Shown here in pieces: positions 1 through 6,655 of a stretch of 7,720 nt of DNA. Each line of letters starts with the position of its first letter. Position 1 is the first letter of the stretch. The notes below the pieces were generated by a model, which did no database searches, was not told where the DNA came from, and saw only the letters and a program-made list of their open reading frames with translations. Where the stretch lies: assembly GCA_934572355.1 (NCBI GenBank), contig CAKTKV010000077.1, forward strand, positions 1-7,720, given 5' to 3'. The DNA is from an uncultured Oscillospiraceae bacterium (GTDB lineage: Bacteria > Bacillota > Clostridia > Oscillospirales > Oscillospiraceae). Both the position numbers and the translations under genes were made by a program.

Positions 1-474
1 ACGCCAGTCAAAGGCGAAAAGGCCAAGCGCTATCAGCACTGTTGAGATAAGCGAGCCGAACAGGCCGGGGATGAAGTGTGAGCAGGTCTTTTCCAGCACC
101 TCGCAGTCGGCCATGATCGTGCTCGTGAGGTCGGCAAGGTCGCGCTTGCCGAAGAAGGACAGCGGGAGCTTGCGCAGGCGCTCGGCGAGAGTCAGACGGC
201 GTATGCCGCTTTCCCTGTAGGTTGTGAAGTATGTGCCGTTATACTGGAACCACGTCGTCAGCAGGATAAACGCAAAGCACACGACGCACCCTATCACATA
301 GAACGCAGTCCGCCCCGCGGTCGTGCCCTCCATCAGATCCTTCACGAGGAAATAGAGCAGACCTGTCGGCAGCATGAAAGAGACATTCTGGAGCGCGCAG
401 GCCAGCACGCCCTTTATAAGTCCCCGCGCGCCCTCCGGTGAGCTTGCGGTTTCCTTCTGGATTTTTTCTATCAC
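1..474 (-). CDS. ABC half-transporter, membrane domain (3' end outside window)
   Basis: This is the N-terminal 158 codons of a fused permease/ATPase ABC half-transporter; the ATPase domain lies beyond base 1. The GTG start at 474-472 is chosen because a strong AAAGGAGGG site ends six bases upstream; the next in-frame Met is over 30 codons further in. Visible parts are two hydrophobic helices (about residues 21-44 and 57-75), a cytoplasmic loop with the motif YRESGIRRLTLAERLRKLPL (about 86-105), the FFGKRDLADLTS segment, and a third helix ending in FDWR at the window edge. This order is typical of type IV exporter-fold half-transporters. It begins two bases after the stop of the preceding ABC gene, so the two probably form a heterodimer, as in the YbtP/YbtQ pair of siderophore systems. 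No lesion is seen in the visible part. The substrate cannot be read from the sequence. Confidence 0.88.
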   Translation of the reverse strand, partial: MIEKIQKETASSPEGARGLIKGVLACALQNVSFMLPTGLLYFLVKDLMEGTTAGRTAFYVIGCVVCFAFILLTTWFQYNGTYFTTYRESGIRRLTLAERLRKLPLSFFGKRDLADLTSTIMADCEVLEKTCSHFIPGLFGSLISTVLIALGLFAFDWR

Positions 475-476
475 GG

Positions 477-1899
477 TTATCCCTCCTTTGCGACCTTCCA
501 CTCAACGGACGACTGATAGTCGCGCCACATCTTGGCGAAGAGCCCTCCCTTGGCGCAGATCTCGTCCTTCGTCCCGGCCTCCTCTATCTGCCCGTCGCGC
601 ACGACGTAGATGCAATCGGCGTTCACAACGGTCGAGAGCCTATGGGCGATCATGATAACGGTCTTGCCCTTGGCAAGCTCCTCAAACGCGGCCTGTACCT
701 TGGCCTCATTGTCGGGGTCTGCGAAGGCTGTGGCCTCGTCAAGGATAAGCACCGGCGCGTTTTTCAGCATCGCGCGGGCAATAGCTATACGCTGCTGCTC
801 GCCGCCGGAGAGATACACGCCCTTCGTGCCGATAACGGTATGTATGCCGTCGGGGAACTTCTCAATAATGTCCATGCACTGGGCAGCCTTGAGCGCAGCG
901 AGAACTTCCTCCTCCGTCGCTCCGGGCTTAGCGAGCTTCACATTGTCAAGGATGCTGCCCTTTATGAGGCGGCTGTTCTGGAACACGAAGGAGACCGTGT
1001 CCATAAGCTCCTCCTTGGGCACCGCGCGCACGTCCGCTCCGCCGACACTGATGCTGCCGCTCTGCACGTCGAAGAACCTGCACATAAGGCTTGCAAGCGT
1101 GGACTTGCCGCCGCCCGAGGGACCGACGAGCGCCACGGTCTGCCCGGACTGAATGTCCATCGAGACTCCCTTTATGACCTCCGTCTCGCCGTCGTAGCTG
1201 AAGTGCACGTCCGAGAGCTTCACGGAGCCGTCCCTCGGGTGCTGCGGCTCATCGCTCACGGATACCGGCTCCGCGTCGAGCACGGAGTCGATGCGGCTGA
1301 GCGCGTCGGCGACGATCATTTTGTTCTCGCTCATCTGCATCGTCTTTGTCAGCGTCAGTGCAATGACCGGCGTGATAATGATGTAGAACAGCAGGTTCAG
1401 CAGGAACTCCGGCGTGACGCCGCTCTTCGTGAAGAGCAGCCCGCCCGCGATAAGAAACGCGAACACACCGTTTATCGCCGCGGTGTAAAGCATCATGGGC
1501 ATGCGCATATCCTTGGTGTAGGCGACGACCCACTTTTCATATTCGTCTATCGTGGCCTTGAACTTCTTGAAGGAGAATACGGACTGCCCGAAGGTCTTCA
1601 CAACGGGTATGCCGCGGACATACTCGACCGCCTCGTTCGACATCGCGGCCAGAGCATTTCCGTACTGGCGCATTTTCTCTTCCATTCTCTTGCCTGTCAT
1701 GGCGCTCATTATCGCAAAACCGAGGATCACCTTGCGCAGCCTGCCGCTGCCGTAGCGCTCGGTGAATCCCAGCGGCAGCTTCGCTATATGCTCCGTCACC
1801 GCAAGGCGCAGGTTCGTCGCCACGCGGAACGCGGACGTGTGCGAGCACATATACGAGGTATGACAGTACCGCGAACAGCACTGCCATCCAGCCGTAGTG
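477..1899 (-). pseudogene. ABC half-transporter (permease + ATPase), 5' truncated, frameshifted and internally deleted
   Basis: This encodes a permease/ATPase half-transporter, the likely partner of the one that follows. The ATPase domain is complete: Walker A GPSGGGKST (1124-1098), the Q-loop in VFQNSRL, signature YLSGGEQQR, Walker B VLILDE and the switch His in IAHRLST, ending at the TAA at 477-479. The membrane domain is damaged in three ways. Its first helix and start codon are missing, and a lipoprotein 5' end joins it near 1900. The helix WMAVLFAVLSYLVYV (about 1890-1846) is in a different frame from the rest, so a one-base shift is needed near 1850. Finally, the loop sequence GSGRLRKVI passes directly into LGFAIMSAM at about 1724, where exporters have two further helices; the neighbouring ABC gene shows most of the expected intervening sequence. 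About three of six helices remain. The ABC frame is open from a Met codon at 1913, but its first 20 or so residues are not ABC-like; the ATG at 1850 is the first plausible one. An active transporter seems unlikely as written. Family assignment is firm; whether the damage is real is not. Confidence 0.8.
481..489 (-). promoter_or_regulatory. Ribosome binding site fixing a GTG start
   Basis: On the minus strand the bases read AAAGGAGGG and lie six bases upstream of the GTG at 474-472. The site sits inside the last codons of the preceding ABC gene, so the two genes are likely translationally coupled. It decides the GTG start over later ATG codons. Confidence 0.75.
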
Positions 1900-2367
1900 G
1901 CCCTGCTCGTCAAGGCCGGTGATCGTGTAGCCGTCCATTACGAACTTCTCAACGCCGCCGAGGAAATAGCAGTTGAAGGCCATGCTGTCGGGATCGGCAG
2001 TGTACTTCTCGGTGGCTTCGGCACCGTAAGGCTCCGCCATGCACATCGCGAGCAGCATGTCTGCCGCACTCTCCGCGTCCTCCTCGCCTACCAGCGGCGT
2101 GGTCGCTTCGATCCACATATCCCTGTACTCAGCCTTTGAAAGCTCCGGGAACAGCTCGACATAAGTCCCGCTTATCGACGGCAGATATTCTTCCGCCGTC
2201 TCTTCTTCGGCAGCGGGCGTCTCCTGAACTGCCGCAGTCTCCTGCACAGCCTCTGTCGCCTGAGGCGCTTCCGTCGCGACAGCCGCATCGGTCGCGGTCT
2301 GGCCACAGCCGATGAATGACAGCATGCAGAGCACGCACAGCATCAACGAAATAAATTTCTTTTTCAT
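1900..2367 (-). pseudogene. Lipoprotein N-terminus, C-terminus lost by fusion to ABC gene
   Basis: The reading frame starts with a lipoprotein signal peptide: KKK, a hydrophobic stretch, then the lipobox-like SFIGC with the acceptor Cys at residue 21. This would anchor the mature protein on the outer face of the membrane. A low-complexity linker rich in Ala, Glu, Thr and Gln follows (residues about 27-60, including a tandem AVQET pair), then a globular segment with ISGTYVELFPEL and a Cys/aromatic-rich stretch around FNCYFLGGVEKF (residues 131-142). At about residue 156 (near base 1900) the sequence stops looking extracellular and continues in frame into an ABC exporter membrane helix. The frame stays open to 1537 only as nonsense over the ABC gene. 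The start at 2367 has AGGAGG six bases upstream. The segment resembles small lipoproteins found next to ABC systems in gut Firmicutes, recalled from memory; its function is unknown. It would be a true gene start with its 3' part missing. Confidence 0.65.
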
Positions 2368-2373
2368 AACGTA

Positions 2374-2379
2374 CCTCCT
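2374..2379 (-). promoter_or_regulatory. Ribosome binding site of the lipoprotein gene
   Basis: A perfect AGGAGG on the minus strand, six bases before the ATG at 2367. It supports this as a real translation start even though the gene downstream is broken. Confidence 0.75.
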
Positions 2380-2387
2380 GAGATTTC

Positions 2388-2405
2388 GGTTAAACTTCTC
2401 TAACC
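2388..2405 (-). promoter_or_regulatory. Inverted repeat in the regulator-lipoprotein gap, possible operator
   Basis: The 71-base gap between the AraC-type regulator and the lipoprotein gene is the longest non-coding stretch in the window. It contains GGTTA, eight bases, then TAACC, centred about 30 bases upstream of the lipoprotein start. Its placement between a regulator and the transporter genes fits an operator or a weak RNA hairpin. It lacks the G+C-rich stem and U-run of a terminator. I see no convincing -35/-10 pair in the gap. Five-base arms can occur by chance. Confidence 0.25.
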
Positions 2406-2438
2406 ATCGGGTACTCTACCACATATCTCTCGGAATGA

Positions 2439-3417
2439 CTACTCCGTTTTGGTTTCGCTGTCCCGTTTTGACGCGCTCTTTGCACGGGCGCGGTACTGCG
2501 TCGGAGTGACGCCGTAGCGCTTTTTGAAGCATTCTGAGAACTTGCTGGCGTTGTCGTACCCCGCGTTCTGCGCGATCTGTGTCACGGCTTTATCGCTGCG
2601 CACAAGCTCCACCGCGGCCTGTTCCAGCCGGTATTCCTTGATGTAGTGATACACCGGCACGCCGTAGACCTGCTTAAAGAGCTTCTGAAGGTGCGATACC
2701 GATATATCGTGCTCCGCCGCCAGCTGCGAGAGCGACACATAGCCCTCCCTGTCCGTCAGCAGATGGTCACGCAGGTGGCGTATCAGCTCCGCCTGTTTTG
2801 CAGAACAGTAGGGCTCGGAAGAATTATCCCGCGGTATACGGCTCAGCAGCATCAGCAGCTCCATGACCTTGAGCTGCAAAAAGCCATGGTCGAGGTATGC
2901 CGCGCTCTCGTAAAGCTCGCGGAAAACGTGCTCGCAGCGCGGCCCCGCCGCGCCGTACATATACCATTTGTTCCCCAGAAGGTTCTGATGCAACGCCGTG
3001 AAATCCACGGAAAATACCGGGGCGTTTTTCTCTATCCAGCGCCGCGCGGGGGTCGGGTCTATCTCAAGGCATATCCCTTCATAGTAGCCCAGCGGGAAGC
3101 GGGACTCCGACTTTGAGCCGTGCACCCCGTCATAGCAGCTCATCGCCATGTCACCGGGCTTGAGCAGAACATGGTCGCGCAGGGAGAAGTGCGTCTCAAA
3201 GCGCCCGTCCACGCAGAAGTTTATTTCCAGCATCCTCCTCTGCGTGCGCAGCTCCGTGTAGGCTTCCCATTTCCAGCCGCATCAGCATCGCGCTCATGCC
3301 GTCCAGCAGCGGATAGCAGTGTACCTCGCCGTTCCCTTCGGCGTTTTCAAAGCCGCCGGTCTGCCCGGGCGGGCAGGGTATGGCGTTCGTACCGTCATGG
3401 TATATGATCTCTATCAC
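2439..3417 (-). pseudogene. AraC-family transcriptional regulator (PchR/YbtA-like), frameshifted
   Basis: The gene reads from a GTG at 3417 to a TAG at 2439-2441, but in two frames. The first 50 codons end at RLEM, and the rest continues one base out of register as EAYTELRTQRRMLEINF. Removing one G from the GGG at 3266-3268 restores a 325-residue protein, the normal AraC-family length. In the restored numbering an N-terminal sensing domain contains CVDGRFETHF and LLKPGDMAM (about 68-92). Two C-terminal helix-turn-helix units follow: one around VSLSQLAAEHDISVSHLQKL (about 227-246) and one around VTQIAQNAGYDNASKFSECF (about 278-297), ending with the family-typical GVTPTQYR. The GRFE and LxPGD signatures are those I associate with PchR/YbtA regulators, which sense siderophores and activate transporter genes. 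It lies 20 bases after an ATC hydrolase-family gene and directly before the lipoprotein/ABC genes, its probable targets. As written, a 264-residue product from the ATG at 3233 would keep the DNA-binding part but lose the N-terminus. Confidence 0.85.
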
Positions 3418-3425
3418 GGCTGTTT

Positions 3426-3431
3426 CTCCTT
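3426..3431 (-). promoter_or_regulatory. Ribosome binding site supporting the regulator's GTG start
   Basis: AAGGAG on the minus strand lies eight bases before the GTG at 3417-3415, in the 20-base gap after the preceding gene. It shows that translation of the regulator starts upstream of the frameshift and not at the internal ATG at 3233. Confidence 0.65.
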
Positions 3432-3437
3432 ATATCT

Positions 3438-4103
3438 CTAAATTTCCCGCAGCCCCTCATATTCTTTCAGTACCGGGCTCCTGTCGCCCACGTACCAATA
3501 GTCGCAGCAGTCCCCGCCGAGCGCCTCGGTCTTGGTGCGGATGAGCTTTGCGTGCATGACCTTGGCGAGGAAGTGATCCGTTCTGCACAGGTACGGCAGA
3601 AGCTCCCCGTAGCCGTGCTCCTTCGCGTGCTTTGCGATCGGGCAGCCGACGAGGTGGAAGCAGAAGCCCTCCGTGCGGTTGTCGGGGTTTATCTCCACGC
3701 GCCATGTGTCCATCCACTCGCCCCTTGCCTGATGCTCCTGCACCATTTTGTTGAAGTTCCTGTACATCTTATCAAACATTTTGTACGGCCACTGGTTTTT
3801 GTTTCCGTCGACAAGCTTTCCGAGAAACTTCATTTTCTCCGCCTCGCGCCGCTTTATCTTCAGCAGCACCTCGCCGTCCATGCGGTGTCCGCTCGCCTCA
3901 TAAAAGGCAAGGATCGTGAACCAGTCCAGCATGTTTTTTGCCATCATGTTCTCGCCGAGGTCGGGCATGTCCTTCATGAAGCCGAGGTAGTATTCCTCGG
4001 CGCTTTCAAATATCCGCTCCGCCTCATCGGGGTACTGCTCCCGGCAGTACCGCTCGCATGGCTTTGCGTAGGACGATTTTGAATAGGCTCTTTTCATAGG
4101 CAT
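3438..4103 (-). CDS. L-2-amino-thiazoline-4-carboxylic acid hydrolase family protein (copy A)
   Basis: This 221-residue protein belongs to the ATC hydrolase family (ATC_hydrolase domain). The founding Pseudomonas enzyme opens the thiazoline ring of L-2-amino-thiazoline-4-carboxylate to give N-carbamoyl-L-cysteine. Family-wide evidence that gut Firmicutes members do this is lacking, so the substrate should be treated as unknown. The N-terminal two thirds are charged and helical. The conserved core is at the C-terminus: Cys154, an 18-residue spacer, Cys173, Asp176, then IRTKTEALGGDCCDYW with Cys199, Cys200 and Asp201. There is no signal peptide, so it is probably cytoplasmic. The ATG at 4103 follows an AAGAAAG site by five bases; a second ATG two codons later is possible. 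It starts 13 bases after the membrane protein gene and is followed after 20 bases by the AraC-type regulator. Copies B and C of the same family lie further right. The reading frame is intact. Confidence 0.85.
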   Translation of the reverse strand: MPMKRAYSKSSYAKPCERYCREQYPDEAERIFESAEEYYLGFMKDMPDLGENMMAKNMLDWFTILAFYEASGHRMDGEVLLKIKRREAEKMKFLGKLVDGNKNQWPYKMFDKMYRNFNKMVQEHQARGEWMDTWRVEINPDNRTEGFCFHLVGCPIAKHAKEHGYGELLPYLCRTDHFLAKVMHAKLIRTKTEALGGDCCDYWYVGDRSPVLKEYEGLREI

Positions 4104-4116
4104 TACAACTTTCTTC

Positions 4117-4596
4117 TTAGAAAATTAAAGCGACGATACCACCGACGAGCGCCGCTCCCGCGACCCATATCAGCGCCAGCATGCTCCGCTTTTTCAGCAC
4201 CTGCCGCCATGTCTGCACAAACGGCGCATCTTCAAGCCCCGGCAGCACCCAGAATTTGCTGTGTTCTACCCACAGCTTGTCTATCACAATGCCGTCATAG
4301 ACATTCATGACCTCCAGAAACAGCAGCGCCTGCAGGTATGCCGTGCCGAAATTTGAGACTCCGTTCCATACGCCGATTATCAGCACAAGCGCGGCAAGCA
4401 TCACGATATAAAACGAAATCATAAAGCGCTTGCGTTTCCGGTTCATCGCGTCGCGACTGATCAGTCCCAGTTCGATGGCGCGCTCCTGCACCGCCTTGGG
4501 ATAAAAGTACAGTCCATTGACCGCGCCGCCTATCACGGCGATCTTCACCATCGCGGTGAACAAAAGGCAATATAAGATCAGCTGCAATACTATCAT
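4117..4596 (-). CDS. Small multi-pass membrane protein of unknown function
   Basis: I do not recognise a named family for this 159-residue protein. It has three or four hydrophobic segments at about residues 3-27, 57-79, 84-101 and 138-158. A basic loop, NRKRKRF (52-58), precedes the second segment, and an aromatic loop, DKLWVEHSKFWVLPG (106-120), precedes the last. By the positive-inside rule the basic loop and the KKR near residue 135 should be cytoplasmic. Its ATG at 4596 overlaps the TGA of the alpha/beta hydrolase gene as ATGA, so it is probably translationally coupled to it. An ATC hydrolase-family gene follows 13 bases after its TAA. The setting suggests an accessory role in the enzyme operon, perhaps as a membrane anchor or permease-like part, but nothing in the sequence shows which. 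Confidence 0.8.
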   Translation of the reverse strand: MIVLQLILYCLLFTAMVKIAVIGGAVNGLYFYPKAVQERAIELGLISRDAMNRKRKRFMISFYIVMLAALVLIIGVWNGVSNFGTAYLQALLFLEVMNVYDGIVIDKLWVEHSKFWVLPGLEDAPFVQTWRQVLKKRSMLALIWVAGAALVGGIVALIF

Positions 4597-5438
4597 TTCA
4601 GGAATTCCCGTATCGTCTTGATGTACTCGTCCGTCTTCAGTACCGTCGACAGATGCCCGCCGGAGACGTAGCTTATCTTCGGCTCATGCATCAGGCGTAT
4701 AAGATTCTCCTGCATCTTCCCGGAGAAGAAGTCCTGATCCGGCAGGATGAGGAGTATCTTCCCCTCAAGCGCCGCGAAGTCCTCCGCCGTCACCGGCTTC
4801 TGGTTCATGAGGTCCGCCAGCAGCCCGGAGATATGCACGTCCTTCTCCTGCTTGAAGTCCTTGAATATCGTCTCGAACATATCCTGCGCGTAGGCTATCT
4901 CCTCGGCGCTCTCGTTGCGGATATGGCTCATGCCGGCCTTGATGAGCGTCGGCTTGAGCTTTTCATAGTTGCAGTGCTTCATGTACCACAGCATGACCGG
5001 CGCAAGGCGGTATTTCTTTTTAAGGCTCTTCAGCGTGGCCGCGTCCATGCCGCCGGTGGAGATAAGGATCATTCCGCCCGCTTCACCGGGGTATTTCTAC
5101 ACATATATCTGCGCCACCATGCCGCCGTCGCTCGCGCCGACGAAGATGGGTGCCTCTATCCCAAGCGCCTTGAAGAAGGCGTGCATCCCGGTGACGAGCG
5201 CCTGATTTGTCGGCAGCTCCTGCGGATAGTCAAAGAGCAGCACACGGCAGTCCCCGGCAAGGGCGTCCACATAATCCATCCACATTTCAAGCGTGTTCAT
5301 CCCGCCGTTTAGGAACACCAGCGTTTTGCCGTCCTCTTTTCCATCCAGAATATAGCGGTACTGCGCGCCGTCCACCGTTATATATTTGCTCGGATGCGCC
5401 GCAGAAAACGGCTTTAATTTTTCAGAATACAGCATCAT
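4593..5438 (-). pseudogene. Alpha/beta hydrolase interrupted by an in-frame amber codon
   Basis: The sequence encodes an alpha/beta-fold hydrolase of 281 codons, a normal length, split by a TAG at 5097-5099 (codon 114). The first part holds the oxyanion region VFLNGGMN (41-48) and the nucleophile elbow GASDGG with Ser103. After the TAG the same frame continues as KYPGEAGGMILISTGG, with the likely acid Asp236 in LLILPDQDFF and the catalytic His262 in SGGHLSTVL. All three catalytic residues survive, but on opposite sides of the stop. Neither piece alone could be active. The ATG at 5438 overlaps the TGA of the acetyltransferase gene as ATGA and has GAGGGAGAG upstream; the gene ends in another ATGA overlap with the membrane protein gene. 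The Met at 5072 is not a good start because it lies after the nucleophile. A C-to-T change of a CAG codon would produce TAG. The substrate is unknown; esterase or lipase-like activity on a small molecule is the usual expectation. Confidence 0.85.
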
Positions 5439-6043
5439 TTTTTCTCTCCCTCAGGATATTTTATCATGTCGTACAGCATCCCGGCCTCGCCGCAGCTGCG
5501 CGTCCCGGCAAGCTCCATGCCGAGGTGGATGTATTTATCGCACTTTGACTTTGCGTCCGTCTCCAATATCACCGGCACACCGAGCCTGTTTCCCTCCGCG
5601 AAGGCAATATCCATGACCCGGCGCATATAGCCCTGACCCTGATACTGTTCGCGCACGCAGACCATGCCGACGAAGATATAGGGCTTCTTCTCCTTGTCAA
5701 AGCGCTTGTCGAGCCCCGGCTCAGTCTTTCCCATGACGCGCAGAAATCGCATGAAATCCTTGAAGCCCATTGAGCTGAACAGCCCTTTTACAAGGCACAT
5801 CATGGCGCTGAGGCTGAGCTTCTCGCCGGGGAGCTTATAGGCGATGTAGGCCTCGCTGTTTTCGCCGGTGCTATAAAGTATGCCGCCGCGCAGCGTCATG
5901 CGCACATAGCCGCTGATGTATACCGCCGTGGCCTCCCGGCTCGGGAAAGCGTTTATAAGGCCGCGCTCCGTGCCGTAGTCATAGTAGCCGAAAGCGTGGC
6001 CGATGTCCTGTATCACGCTCTCGTCAAGCGTCGTTACCTTCAT
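5435..6043 (-). CDS. GNAT-family N-acetyltransferase
   Basis: This 202-residue protein has the GNAT acetyl-CoA-binding fold in its C-terminal half. The pyrophosphate-binding motif A is VCVREQYQGQGYMRRVMD (about 128-145), with the Q-x-x-G-x-G/A pattern in QYQGQGY, followed by LGVPVILETDAKSKCDKY and LGMELAGT, which match the later strands. The N-terminal half (about 1-120) contains a conserved-looking helical insert around KLSLSAMMCLVKGLFSSMGF. Such enzymes move an acetyl group from acetyl-CoA to an amine on a small molecule or protein; the acceptor is not predictable here. The ATG at 6043 is chosen because GGAAG lies just upstream. Upstream extension is open in this frame but would lie inside the methyltransferase gene. 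It overlaps that gene by 20 bases and the hydrolase start by four, so the three are likely co-translated. The protein is probably cytoplasmic and the frame is intact. Confidence 0.85.
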   Translation of the reverse strand: MKVTTLDESVIQDIGHAFGYYDYGTERGLINAFPSREATAVYISGYVRMTLRGGILYSTGENSEAYIAYKLPGEKLSLSAMMCLVKGLFSSMGFKDFMRFLRVMGKTEPGLDKRFDKEKKPYIFVGMVCVREQYQGQGYMRRVMDIAFAEGNRLGVPVILETDAKSKCDKYIHLGMELAGTRSCGEAGMLYDMIKYPEGEKK

Positions 6044-6650
6044 GTGTCTCTTCCTTTCTGAGTACCGCCGCGGCGCAGGGTATTCTGCCTGTGCACATGG
6101 TGTAGTCTGCGTCAGTATAGCCCGCATCGGCAAAGAATTGCTTATAGCTTTCCAGCGTGAACTCGCGCTTGAAGTCCGCGCCCGCCTTACCGATCGCACC
6201 GGACACGCTGTTGGTCTTGCCCTTTTCGGTCCGGTTCATATAGGTGGGGATGATCAGCCGGCCGCCCGGCCTGCATACCCTGTCAAGCTCGCGCAGCGCA
6301 GCATACGGCGCGTCGAGCAGATGGATGACGTTCGCCGCAACTACCGCGTCAAAGCTCGCGTCGGGATAATCAAGCCGCGTGATATCCGCCTGCTTAAATT
6401 CTATATTTGGGTACTTGCCGTATTTTCTCTCCGCACGCTTCAGCATCTCTTTGGAGAAGTCCGTCGCCGTGAGCGCCCTGCATTTTTGAGCCATGCCGCC
6501 CGTGAGAAGCCCCGTGCCGCATGCGCATTCCAGCACCTCATCCTCCGGGCGGATAAGCTCCGCCACCGCCGCGCACAGCGCCTTGTTCGCTTTCCTGTTT
6601 ATGACGTTTGCGAACACGTCATATATCCATGCTACCTTGTCCCAGAACAT
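6024..6650 (-). CDS. Class I SAM-dependent methyltransferase
   Basis: This is a 208-residue Rossmann-fold methyltransferase of the Methyltransf_11/UbiE-like type, which transfers a methyl group from S-adenosylmethionine. Motif I is VLECACGTGLLT (39-50). The acidic residue after strand 2 is in TATDFSKEML, motif II lies around FDAVVAANVIHLLD (100-113), and the post-II motif is VCRPGGRLIIP (125-135). The opening MFWDKVAWIYDVF is typical of this group. The open frame continues upstream to about 7001, but that part overlaps the ATC hydrolase-family gene in another frame and has no family character. The start is therefore the ATG at 6650, five bases after that gene's TAA and preceded by GGGAGA. The acceptor substrate is unknown; the neighbours suggest small-molecule modification. 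The 3' end overlaps the acetyltransferase start by 20 bases. It is intact. Confidence 0.88.
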   Translation of the reverse strand: MFWDKVAWIYDVFANVINRKANKALCAAVAELIRPEDEVLECACGTGLLTGGMAQKCRALTATDFSKEMLKRAERKYGKYPNIEFKQADITRLDYPDASFDAVVAANVIHLLDAPYAALRELDRVCRPGGRLIIPTYMNRTEKGKTNSVSGAIGKAGADFKREFTLESYKQFFADAGYTDADYTMCTGRIPCAAAVLRKEETHEGNDA

Positions 6651-6655
6651 ATTTC

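Noticed and set aside
438..1922. Long plus-strand open frame of 494 codons opposite the ABC gene
   Set aside because: It lies antisense to a clear ABC ATPase, is rich in His, Arg, Leu and Ala as expected from the complement of G+C-rich codons, and shows no domain.
2431..2446. Short dyad CGGA-N8-TCCG at the end of the regulator gene as a terminator
   Set aside because: The arms are only four bases and no T run follows on the minus strand, so it is not a credible intrinsic terminator.
3266..3268. Programmed frameshifting in the regulator
   Set aside because: The site is ATGGGAAGC, with no slippery heptamer and no evident upstream Shine-Dalgarno stimulator or downstream hairpin. A mutation or sequence error is simpler.
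5097..5099. Amber recoding or pyrrolysine insertion in the hydrolase
   Set aside because: TAG ends two other genes in the window at the expected protein lengths, alpha/beta hydrolases are not known for pyrrolysine, and the position is not a catalytic one.
6044..6199. Upstream extension of the acetyltransferase frame
   Set aside because: It lies within the methyltransferase gene and is Arg/Ser-rich with no GNAT character; the ATG at 6043 with an adjacent ribosome site is the better start.
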